Below are positions 7,501 to 13,171 of a DNA stretch of 13,171 bases, piece after piece. The translations under genes and the position numbers were made by a program. The stretch is taken from positions 1 through 13,171 of the forward strand of contig JBAXPK010000062.1 of assembly GCA_037132275.1 (NCBI GenBank), read 5' to 3'. Numbering within the stretch: the stretch's first letter is position 1; every line of letters starts with the position of its first letter. The DNA is from JAABPW01 sp037132275 (GTDB taxonomy: Bacteria; Verrucomicrobiota; Kiritimatiellia; CAIKKV01; CAITUY01). The notes below the pieces were generated by a model. The model had not been told where the DNA came from and searched no databases. It was given only the letters and a program-made list of their open reading frames with translations.

Positions 7501-10500
7501 AACTCAAGGCCTCGGAAGCCGGGCAATACCGGCTCTCTTATACGGTCACCGATGGGCAACGCCACACGATTGAAGGCGGCTATCTGTTCGTGGTGCGCGG
7601 CGAGGCCTTCGATGGCAAGGCCTACCGGTTCAGCGAATTGGAGCTGGTGCCCGACAAGCGCGAGTATGCGCCGGGCGAGACGGTTCAGTTGATGATCAAC
7701 ACTGACCATCCCGGCGCCACCATTCTGCTGTTTGTGCGCGCCGCCAACGGCGTTTACCTCAAGCCGCAGGTGTTGCGGTTGGCGGGCAAGAGCACCGTCG
7801 TGCCGATTGACGTCTCTAAAAAAGATATGCCGAATTTCTTTGTCGAGGCCCTCACCGTTTTCGATGGCCGCCTTTACACCCAGACCCGCGAGATCATGGT
7901 CCCGCCCGAGAAGCGTGTGCTGAATGTCGAAGTGCTGCCCTCGGCCACCAGCTTCAAGCCCGGCGCCCCGGCGCAGGTGAAGGTGCGTTTGACGGATTTT
8001 GACGGCAGACCGTTCGTCGGCTCCACGGTGATGAGTGTGTATGACAAGGCGGTGGAGTATATTTCCGGCGGCTCCAATGTGGCTGAGATCAGAGCGTTCT
8101 TCTGGAAATGGCGGCGGCATCACCAGCCCATGACGGAGCATAATCTCGACAGACGGTTTGCCAATCTGACGCTGAAGGGGGCGACGCCCATGACGCCGCT
8201 CGGCGTATTCGGCGACAGCATTGTGGATCAGTTTACGGATGCCGATGACGAGAGCGCTCTGGCGGGAAAAGGTTTTTCTGGAAGGGCGCGTCGGAAGTCC
8301 AATATGAAGTCCGCTATGCGGGTGGGGTCGGGGGGTGGCCTTATGGGCAAAGGCATGGCGATGCCCATGGGCATGGCGATGCCCATGTCCGCTTCGGCGC
8401 CGATGGAGATGGCTATGGATGAGATGCAGGCTGAGCAGGAAGGGGAGCCTACGGGGGCGTCTGCCGAAATCCAGCCCACCGTACGCAAGGAGTTTGCCGA
8501 CACCGCTTATTGGAACGCCTCGTTGATGACGGATTCGAATGGCGTGGCCGATGTGAAATTCAAGATGCCGGAGAATCTGACCGGTTGGAAGATCCGAACC
8601 TGGGCCATGGGGCATGGCACCAAGGTCGGCGAGGGTGCGGCTGAAGTGGTGACAACCAAGAACCTGCTCCTGCGTTTGCAGGCGCCCCGTTTCTTTGTCG
8701 AGAAGGACGAGGTCGTTCTCTCGGCCAATATCCACAACAGCCTCGACTCGGCCAAATCGGTCCGCGCCGTATTGGAACTGGAGGGCGGCTGTGTGGAGGC
8801 GGTTGATCCGGTCTCGAAAACGGTGAAAATCGCTGCTGGCGGCGAGGAGCGGGTCGACTGGCGCGTCAAGGTGGTGAAGGAAGGCCGCGTCACCGTGCGC
8901 ATGAAGGCGATATCGGACGAGGAATCTGATGCCATGGAGATGGCCTTCCCCGTCTATGTCCACGGCATGCTCAAAATGGATTCCTTCTGCGGGGTAATCC
9001 GTCCGGATCGTGATCGTGCCAACCTCACGATTACCGTTCCCGCCGAACGGCGTCCCGATCAGTCGCGCCTCGAACTCCGCTATTCCCCAACCCTCGCCGG
9101 CGCGCTGGTGGATGCGCTGCCATATCTTGTGGATTATCCCTATGGCTGCACGGAACAGACCCTGAACCGGTTCTTGCCGACCGTCATCGTTCAGAAGGTG
9201 TTAAAGGATATGGACCTGGATCTGAAGGCGATCCGGGATAAGCAGACGAATTTGAACGCCCAGGAAATCGGTGATGACAAGGAGCGGGCGGCGCAATGGA
9301 AACGGAATAACCCGCCGAATCCTGGCGAGACGCGCAATCCGGTCTTCGATGAGGCCGTGGTGGCCGACATGGTAAAGACGGGGCTCAAGGCGTTGACCGC
9401 CATGCAGAATGATGACGGCGGCTGGGGTTGGTTCTCCGGCTGGGGCGAACACTCCTGGGCACACACCACGGCGTCGGTGGTGCATGGCTTGCAGACGGCT
9501 AAACAGAACGGCGTGGCCCTGGTGCCCGGCGTGCTCGAGCGCGGTGTGGAGTTCCTCGCGAAGGTCAGGGCCGACGAATTACAGAAACTGCGGAATGCGG
9601 CGAAGCGCATTGATCCTTGGAAAGATCATGCCGACGACCTGGATGCCTTTGTCCAGATGGTGCTGGTCGATGCCGGCAAGGACGATGCGGCCATGCGCGA
9701 CTATCTCTATAACGGGCGGACCAACCTGTCCGTGTATGCGAAGACGCTGCTCGGGCTGTCGCTGCACCGGACCGGCCAGAGTGAGAAGCGGGATATGGTC
9801 ATGAAGAATATCGGGCAATATCTGGTTCGTGACCCCGAAAATCAGACGGCCTATCTGAATCTTGGCAATGGCGGGTACTGGTGGTGCTGGTATGGCAGCG
9901 AGAACGAGGCGCATGCCTATTATCTCAAACTGCTGGCGGCGACCGACCCCAAGGGCGAGGTGGCGTCCGAGCTGGTAAAGTATCTGCTCAACAACCGCAA
10001 GCATGCCACCTACTGGAACTCCACCCGCGATACGGCGCTGTGCATTGAAGCGCTGGCCGACTTCCTCAAAGCCAGCGGCGAGGGCAAGCCTGATATGACC
10101 GTGGAGATCTGGTTGGCGGGCAGGAAGGTGAAGGAAAGCCGGATCACGGCGGAAAACCTGTTTACGTTTGACAACAAGTTTGTGCTGGAGGGGGCGGCAG
10201 TGGAGACGGGCGCCCATCCGGTCGAAGTGCGCCGCCGGGGCACAGGTCCCGTGTATTTCAACGCCTATCTCAACGTCTTCACGCTCGAGGATCCCATCCG
10301 CAAGGCCGGTCTGGAAGTCAAGGTGGAGCGCAAGTTCTATCGCCTCAAGGAGGTTGCCAGGACGATCAAGGCGGCCGGTTCCCGGGGGCAGGCGTTGGAT
10401 CAGAAGGTGGAGAAATACCAGCGGCTCCCGCTGGCCGCCGGCGACCGGCTGAAGAGCGGCGACCTCATTGAGGTGGAGTTGGAGATTGCGAGCAAGAACG

Positions 10501-10784
10501 ACTATGAGTACCTTGTGTTTGAGGATATGAAGGCGGCGGGGTGTGAGCCGGCCGAGGTGCGCAGCGGGTACAATGGGAATGACATGGGCGCCTATGTCGA
10601 GTTCCGGGATGAGCGCGTCTGTTTCTTTGTGCGGCAACTGGCGCGCGGCCGGCACAGCGTGAGTTACCGGCTGCGGGCCGAAATCCCGGGCCAGTTCAGC
10701 GCCCTGCCCACCAGGGCCAGCGCCATGTACGCCCCGGAATTGAAGGCGAACTCGGACGAAATGAAACTGCGAATCGAAGATTGA
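4542..10784 (+). CDS. Secreted alpha-2-macroglobulin-like protein with TPR-type N-terminus and thioester motif
   Basis: A 2080-residue protein. The signal peptide is MKSISLVGWVMAFCALSLPGATPA, with probable cleavage after Ala24 and no lipobox. A helical TPR-like region follows (about 28-420: EKFQRQGNDKDALEIFEAL, NRRQYGKAADMWRESIKRYG), broken by a Gly/Tyr linker near 210. Macroglobulin domains come next: the MG2 hallmark TDRPVYRPGQPVKFKFWVRH begins at 657, then a Trp-rich insert at about 807-850. The bait-region domain runs from about 1127 and contains a Met-rich stretch at 1268-1295. The A2M domain starts near 1318 (FADTAYWNASLMTDSNGVADVKF), the thioester motif is Cys1536-Thr-Glu-Gln1539 in YPYGCTEQTLNRFLP, and the thioester-domain helices include DDGGWGWFSGWGEHSWAHTT. 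Such proteins are thought to trap attacking proteases in the periplasm: bait cleavage exposes the thioester, which bonds to the protease. The CxEQ residues needed are present. No pbpC is near. The GYF_2 membrane protein follows by 12 bases. The family is certain; the target and localisation are inference. Confidence 0.93.
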   Translation: MKSISLVGWVMAFCALSLPGATPATMDDRGRDELRLQAEKFQRQGNDKDALEIFEALALDPQETSSRVGSDLILAVQCMQRLNRQSEADAFREFVVQVHAGNWSALQAAARSYVDDPHYGTIVAGKFERGPHRGAGKFANATERDRVRALQLMARALTLAEENRAGRAGEPSPAAVAALCQDFAGILLGYRQYNDAWRLQYLTDLGTLPDYEDGYGGYYGYGRGDQTRGAPVDPDGNPVFHAVPASFQAATSDGERWRWLLQRVAELDPSRKDSVGMQLADFLNNQFGVQTMAEFGWIPPRDEGDGLELQAGTYALHTLADNETLARLATGIKRFKLTEEFDFIRIYQDIARDTKSGHAERALQNLAGLFTNRRQYGKAADMWRESIKRYGDRSGHYKQKALAQITDNWGAFEPVMTQPADSAATVEFRFRNGKNVSFDAREIKVRELLADVKDYLKSNPKELDWQRMNVENIGYRLVEADQARYIGAEVAHWDLALSPRANHFDRLVTIQTPLKKAGAYLVTARMENGNTSKIIVWLNDTVLARKTGDKSNWFYVADAVSGKPLPKVNIEFFGYRQEWPNQRINPGRMNIMTTSFAEYSDADGQLVSDSKEVESRYQWLITATTDEGRLAYLGFSSVWYQPAYDQAYNERKVFGITDRPVYRPGQPVKFKFWVRHAKYDQEDTSDFARQEFAVIITDPQSQKVFEKTFRTDAYAGLDGEFSLPAGAPLGQYYAYLWKNGESLGGSNFRVEEYKKPEFEVTVAAPKEPVMLGETITATIKAKYYFGSPVKKGRVKYKITRTSYSANWYPCMPWDWFYGPGYWWFVADTPWYPGWREWGCFAPRCWWWPAPSSPPELVVENEVPVGETGEVKVMIDTRMAAELHGDTDHKYEITAEVTDDSRRTIVGQGTVLVARKPFKVYAWVDRGHYRPGDVVRADFSALTLDSKPVQGRGALVLNRIGYKDGKPVEKAVQHWHLDTDGEGRATVQLKASEAGQYRLSYTVTDGQRHTIEGGYLFVVRGEAFDGKAYRFSELELVPDKREYAPGETVQLMINTDHPGATILLFVRAANGVYLKPQVLRLAGKSTVVPIDVSKKDMPNFFVEALTVFDGRLYTQTREIMVPPEKRVLNVEVLPSATSFKPGAPAQVKVRLTDFDGRPFVGSTVMSVYDKAVEYISGGSNVAEIRAFFWKWRRHHQPMTEHNLDRRFANLTLKGATPMTPLGVFGDSIVDQFTDADDESALAGKGFSGRARRKSNMKSAMRVGSGGGLMGKGMAMPMGMAMPMSASAPMEMAMDEMQAEQEGEPTGASAEIQPTVRKEFADTAYWNASLMTDSNGVADVKFKMPENLTGWKIRTWAMGHGTKVGEGAAEVVTTKNLLLRLQAPRFFVEKDEVVLSANIHNSLDSAKSVRAVLELEGGCVEAVDPVSKTVKIAAGGEERVDWRVKVVKEGRVTVRMKAISDEESDAMEMAFPVYVHGMLKMDSFCGVIRPDRDRANLTITVPAERRPDQSRLELRYSPTLAGALVDALPYLVDYPYGCTEQTLNRFLPTVIVQKVLKDMDLDLKAIRDKQTNLNAQEIGDDKERAAQWKRNNPPNPGETRNPVFDEAVVADMVKTGLKALTAMQNDDGGWGWFSGWGEHSWAHTTASVVHGLQTAKQNGVALVPGVLERGVEFLAKVRADELQKLRNAAKRIDPWKDHADDLDAFVQMVLVDAGKDDAAMRDYLYNGRTNLSVYAKTLLGLSLHRTGQSEKRDMVMKNIGQYLVRDPENQTAYLNLGNGGYWWCWYGSENEAHAYYLKLLAATDPKGEVASELVKYLLNNRKHATYWNSTRDTALCIEALADFLKASGEGKPDMTVEIWLAGRKVKESRITAENLFTFDNKFVLEGAAVETGAHPVEVRRRGTGPVYFNAYLNVFTLEDPIRKAGLEVKVERKFYRLKEVARTIKAAGSRGQALDQKVEKYQRLPLAAGDRLKSGDLIEVELEIASKNDYEYLVFEDMKAAGCEPAEVRSGYNGNDMGAYVEFRDERVCFFVRQLARGRHSVSYRLRAEIPGQFSALPTRASAMYAPELKANSDEMKLRIED
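8352..8387 (+). repeat. Perfect 18-bp tandem duplication within the Met-rich bait segment
   Basis: The 18 bases at 8352-8369 recur exactly at 8370-8387. Each unit encodes Gly-Met-Ala-Met-Pro-Met, giving residues 1271-1276 and 1277-1282 of the A2M protein. The duplication is in frame, so copy number could vary without breaking the gene. It lies where A2M-family proteins carry the protease bait. Confidence 0.9.
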
Positions 10785-10796
10785 AGAGGGACTATT

Positions 10797-11723
10797 ATGC
10801 AATGGTATTATGCGAAGAATGGGCAGCAGCAGGGGCCGGTGGAGCAGGAACAACTTGAGGCGCTTGCCCGGAGTGGCGGGTTGTCGGCCGAAGATTTGGT
10901 GTGGAATGTCTCCATGGGCAACCAATGGGCCAAGGCCTCCACCGTGCCGGGCCTATTCGAACAAACGCCGCCTGTGCCCCCGATCCCCGGCGCGCCTCCG
11001 GCGGAATGGCCGGCGGCCGCATCCTATACGAGCGGGACTGCGAATCGCGACCTGATGGGCTTGGCGCGCGGGGCCCTTGCGGGGAACTGGGGCATCGCCA
11101 TCGGCGGGTCGCTCCTCTATTATCTGATCATCACGGCGGCCGGGATGATTCCCCTGCTCAGTTTTGTGATCAACGGGCCCATGATGGTGGGGTGGACCTT
11201 GTTTTTTCTGACCTTGTCACGGCGTCAACCTGTCGAGGTGGGGCTGTTGTTTAAAGGGTTTAACCAGTTCGGCAACGCGTTTATCGCCTATCTTTTGATG
11301 CTGCTCCTGGTCATCGCCTGGGCGATCCCGGGCATTGTGCTGGCGATTATCACCATCGTTCTTTCGGCCGTAAAAGGGATGTCCGGCGGATCTTTTCCCG
11401 TGGAAACCGTGGCGGCACTGGTGCTTCTGACCCTGGCCGCCCTGAGTCTTCCCATGATTGCCCAGTATCGCTATTCCATGACCTATTTTATTCTCATTGA
11501 ATTCCCAGCAATTGAGCCCATGGAGGCCATCCGGCGCAGCACGCAGCTGATGGCGGGGAATAAGTGGAAACTTTTTTGTATGCACTGGCGCTTCTTCGGC
11601 TGGACGTTGTTATGCATCCCCACGTTTGGAATCGGCCTCATCTGGCTGATCCCCTACATCAAAACCAGCGAAGCCGCCTTCTACGCCGACCTGAAAAGAA
11701 GAGAAGAAGGACTTCACCGCTAA
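10797..11723 (+). CDS. GYF_2 domain and DUF975-like multi-pass membrane protein
   Basis: A 308-residue protein in two parts. Residues 1-54 form a GYF_2 (DUF4339) domain, with WYYAKNGQQQGPVEQEQLEAL and a later LVWNVSMGNQWAKASTVPGLF; this small fold is thought to bind peptides or partner proteins. A Pro-rich linker (55-75) leads to about five or six membrane segments (near 98-118, 120-140, 160-190, 203-222, 226-238 and 265-287). The C-terminal signature RRSTQLMAGNKWKLFCMHWRFFGWTLL...IGLIWLIPYIKTSEAAFYADL resembles DUF975. The function is unknown. The ATG has AGAGGG 6 bases upstream and sits 12 bases after the A2M stop, so the two genes are probably co-transcribed. This suggests a membrane partner, anchor or exporter for the A2M protein, which is inference from position only. 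The stop codon overlaps the first base of the downstream inverted-repeat element. Confidence 0.85.
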   Translation: MQWYYAKNGQQQGPVEQEQLEALARSGGLSAEDLVWNVSMGNQWAKASTVPGLFEQTPPVPPIPGAPPAEWPAAASYTSGTANRDLMGLARGALAGNWGIAIGGSLLYYLIITAAGMIPLLSFVINGPMMVGWTLFFLTLSRRQPVEVGLLFKGFNQFGNAFIAYLLMLLLVIAWAIPGIVLAIITIVLSAVKGMSGGSFPVETVAALVLLTLAALSLPMIAQYRYSMTYFILIEFPAIEPMEAIRRSTQLMAGNKWKLFCMHWRFFGWTLLCIPTFGIGLIWLIPYIKTSEAAFYADLKRREEGLHR

Positions 11724-11796
11724 TCTTCACTGATTCACACTCATCAGGAGAAGAGTTTGAACAGAAGCCCGCGAAGTTCACGAAGGAATAAATAAT

Positions 11797-11848
11797 GTTT
11801 CGCGATTTGTGTCGGCGCGAAAATACGCGCCACCAAAAATCGCGAAAC
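11797..11848. repeat. Imperfect 23-bp hairpin inside the inverted-repeat element
   Basis: Arms at 11797-11819 and 11826-11848 pair at 20 of 23 positions. There is a perfect outer 12-bp stem (GTTTCGCGATTT / AAATCGCGAAAC), three mismatches, and a perfect GGCGCG/CGCGCC inner stem closing the loop AAAATA. It lies 29 bases inside the left arm. Confidence 0.8.
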
Positions 11849-11915
11849 GACTTCCGTGAAGAATTGAGGTCAATATGGAGTGGTTTTCATATTCTCCCAT
11901 ATTCTCGGAAGAACC

Positions 11916-11961
11916 GTTGCGGCAATTGTGGTTGGGTACTCCCAACCACAATTGCCGCAAC
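11916..11961. terminator. Perfect 21-bp hairpin with 4-base loop, possible bidirectional terminator
   Basis: Arms at 11916-11936 and 11941-11961 are exact inverted copies around the loop TACT (stem core GGCAATTGTGGTTGGG). The plus strand continues CATTCTCTTTCTTC, T-rich but not a clean T-run; the minus strand continues GGTTCTTCC. Its place between two convergent genes fits a two-way terminator. Being nested in the 311-bp element it might instead be a structural part of a mobile element. The hairpin is certain, its function is not. Confidence 0.55.
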
Positions 11962-12053
11962 ATTCTCTTTCTTCGCGATTTTCGTGCCCTTCTGTTCAAA
12001 CTCTTCTCCTGATGAGTGTGAATCAGTGAAGATCAGTTGAAGTCTTCCCGTCT

Positions 12054-13061
12054 TTATGCGCCGTTTGCGGGTTCGCAGGAGCCTACGGCCAGGAGGGTGT
12101 CGCCGGCCTGGATGAGGGCTTCGGGGCCGGGATCGAAGAGGGTCTTCTTGTCAGGTCGACGGATGGCAAGGACAATGCAGCCGGTCGCCTGCCGGATGCG
12201 CGCCTCGGCCAGGGTTTTGTTCGCAAACGGACTGTCGGCCGCAATCTCGATCTGCCGCACCTCCAGCTCAATGCCGCCATCCTTGGCCACCAGTTCCACG
12301 AAATCCACCACCGAGGGCCGGGTCAACAACCGGGTGATGTGATCGGCCCCCACCACGTCCGGCAGCACCACACGGGTCGCGCCGGCCAGATGGAATTTCC
12401 GCACACTATCCTGGTCATTGGCGCGGACGATGACGCCGAGTTCCTTGTTCATGCCCCGTGCCGTCAGGGTCAGGAACAGGTTGTCGGCATCGCTGCTCAA
12501 GGCGGCCACCACGGCGCTGGCCCGGTTGATGCCGGCTTTTTCGAGAAACTCCTCGTCTGTGGCGTTGCCATGGATGGTCATCAAGCCGCGCTCGACGGCT
12601 TCCTCAATCACCTCCGGGTCGTTTTCAACAATGACGAAGTCGTGCTTTGAGGCGGCGAGGTTTTCAGCCACCAGGCGGCCCATGCGGCCATAACCGCAGA
12701 TGATGATGTGATGCGTCAGTTTTGAGATGTCTTTTTGCATGCCGCGCCTCCCTGTTAACAATCGAACCTGCCGGTGAACGATGGTTTCCACCATCATGGA
12801 GGCGGCAAAGGCCATGGTGCCGACGCCCCCGAGAAGCAGGAAAATGGTGAACGTCTTGCCCGCCGGTGACAGGGGATGGACTTCCCCGAAACCGACCGTG
12901 GAGATGGTGATGGCGGTCATGTACAGGCAGTCGAGGAATGTCCAATGTTCAATGAAGTGGAATCCGAGCGTCCCCCCGATGACGACAATAGTCATCAAGG
13001 CCAACCCGAGCTTCAGGCGAATCCCCGCCACATGCGTCTGTTTATCCAAAGCCGTTTTCAT
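12054..13061 (-). CDS. MthK-like two-TM potassium channel with RCK (TrkA-N/TrkA-C) regulatory domains
   Basis: The 335-residue product matches the length and order of archaeal MthK. TM1 is about 15-35, the pore helix 42-54, and the selectivity filter T55-V-G-F-G-E60 has Phe in place of the usual Tyr of TVGYG. TM2 is about 70-95. RCK_N runs from about 117 to 235 with the nucleotide-type loop G123-Y-G-R-M-G128 and the acidic end VIVEND (143-148). RCK_C is about 258-328. RCK-gated channels open a K+ pore when a ligand (Ca2+ in MthK, nucleotides in others) binds a ring of eight RCK domains; the ligand here cannot be read from sequence. AGGA lies 6 bases before the ATG. An internal start at Met108 also looks well formed. 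The gene stands alone on this strand and converges on the GYF_2 gene. NAD-binding K+ uptake regulators of TrkA type are excluded by the pore. Confidence 0.92.
   Translation of the reverse strand: MKTALDKQTHVAGIRLKLGLALMTIVVIGGTLGFHFIEHWTFLDCLYMTAITISTVGFGEVHPLSPAGKTFTIFLLLGGVGTMAFAASMMVETIVHRQVRLLTGRRGMQKDISKLTHHIIICGYGRMGRLVAENLAASKHDFVIVENDPEVIEEAVERGLMTIHGNATDEEFLEKAGINRASAVVAALSSDADNLFLTLTARGMNKELGVIVRANDQDSVRKFHLAGATRVVLPDVVGADHITRLLTRPSVVDFVELVAKDGGIELEVRQIEIAADSPFANKTLAEARIRQATGCIVLAIRRPDKKTLFDPGPEALIQAGDTLLAVGSCEPANGA
12738..12753 (-). promoter_or_regulatory. Internal ribosome site and start codon for a separate RCK polypeptide
   Basis: On the minus strand AGGGAGG (12747-12753) is followed after 6 bases by ATG (12738-12740), codon 108 of the channel. 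Initiation there would give a 228-residue soluble protein starting MQKDISKLTHHIIICGYGRMG, a complete RCK_N plus RCK_C. MthK is known to make its second set of four RCK domains from an internal start at Met107. The match in position and the strong ribosome site are seen; that the ribosome uses it is inference. Confidence 0.6.
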
Positions 13062-13133
13062 AAATTCCTGCCAGACGGAGAATACGAAGATTTCACCACT
13101 AATTCAAGAAATGGAAGAAATCCAGAAAAGAAT

Positions 13134-13171
13134 TTTAAACAGAAGCCCACGAAGATCGCGAAGAAAAGAGA
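13134..13171 (+). repeat. Third, diverged copy of the dispersed repeat, cut by the window edge
   Basis: TTTAAACAGAAGCCCACGAA followed by GATCGCGAAGAAAAGAGA aligns with the arms of the inverted element: plus strand 11756-11790, and minus strand reading 12001 down to 11961. The preceding bases (TTTCACCACTAATTC, 13091-13105) vaguely resemble the outer part of the arm. The bases 13062-13133 upstream of the channel gene hold its ribosome site and otherwise nothing I can name. Confidence 0.7.

Larger units (their letters stand above)
11723..12033. mobile_element. 311-bp inverted-repeat element between convergent genes (MITE-like or paired dispersed repeats)
   Basis: Positions 11723-11767 and 11989-12033 are perfect 45-bp inverted copies (outer end ATCTTCACTGATTCACACTC). 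Weaker symmetry continues inward (GCGAAGTTCACGAAGGAA against CACGAAAATCGCGAAGAA) and outward (GACTTCA-C on both sides, with small gaps). The interior holds two hairpins, listed separately, and no convincing gene: the open frames inside (11795-12040 plus, 11778-11999 minus) mainly read through repeats and have no ribosome site. It fills nearly all of the 330-base gap between two convergent stop codons. It could be a non-autonomous transposable element, or two copies of a genomic dispersed repeat meeting head to head. I see no clear target-site duplication. Confidence 0.7.

Noticed and set aside
5550..8963. A 1137-codon open frame antisense to the A2M gene
   Set aside because: It lies opposite a clearly coding, domain-rich gene in GC-rich DNA, where long antisense frames arise from codon bias; its sequence is His/Arg/Pro-rich low complexity with no recognisable domain.
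9579..10925. A 448-codon minus-strand frame over the A2M 3' end and the start of the GYF_2 gene
   Set aside because: Same composition effect; it crosses a real gene boundary and shows no domain or ribosome site.
11916..11961. Integron attC-like site
   Set aside because: GTTGCGG...CCGCAAC looks attC-like at its ends, but the core boxes are in the reverse arrangement, the stem has no unpaired bulges, and there is no integrase or cassette array.
11795..12040. Small 81-codon gene inside the inverted-repeat element
   Set aside because: It reads through hairpin and arm repeats, has no ribosome site and gives a non-protein-like mix of residues.

Overview
The window is GC-rich bacterial chromosome, densely packed with ordinary housekeeping and envelope genes plus several mobile or repeat-like insertions. 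No rRNA or tRNA marks the lineage. A giant TPR/alpha-2-macroglobulin (A2M) protein with a Trp-rich insert, a PVC-type REP-associated (Y1/HUH) transposase, a GYF_2 plus DUF975 membrane protein and short dispersed repeats ending in '...CGAAG..CGCGAAGAA' together suggest a member of the PVC superphylum (Verrucomicrobiota, Kiritimatiellota, Lentisphaerota or Planctomycetota). This is an impression from protein style, not a measured placement. A TonB protein implies a Gram-negative (diderm) envelope.

Left end (1-984): a small hairpin, a single-domain HUH transposase gene and a 29-bp tandem GC-rich repeat that supplies the transposase's last codons and stop. The repeat stops about 5 bases short of the next gene. 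Positions 989-3474, minus strand: pgi (glucose-6-phosphate isomerase) followed by rfbD/rmlD (dTDP-4-dehydrorhamnose reductase) with a 4-base ATGA overlap, a two-gene sugar-metabolism operon linking hexose phosphate supply to dTDP-rhamnose synthesis.

Positions 3617-11723, plus strand, diverging from pgi: a TonB-like protein, then a 178-base leader packed with four consecutive stem-loops, then a 2080-residue secreted A2M-like protein with an intact CxEQ thioester motif, and 12 bases later a GYF_2/DUF975 membrane protein. The last two are probably an operon. The usual partner of bacterial A2M, PbpC, is not in the window.

Right end: the 330-base convergent intergenic region (11724-12053) is almost entirely a 311-bp inverted-repeat element with perfect 45-bp arms and two internal hairpins, one of them a perfect 21-bp stem. 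It is followed on the minus strand by an MthK-like two-TM potassium channel with an RCK domain. That gene carries a strong internal Shine-Dalgarno before Met108, the place where archaeal MthK makes its separate soluble RCK subunit. A third copy of the dispersed repeat lies at the right edge.

The points most worth following are the structured leader of the A2M gene, the internal start in the potassium channel gene, the 311-bp inverted element, and the shared CAAG/CTTG-loop hairpins that may connect the transposase to sites elsewhere in the window.
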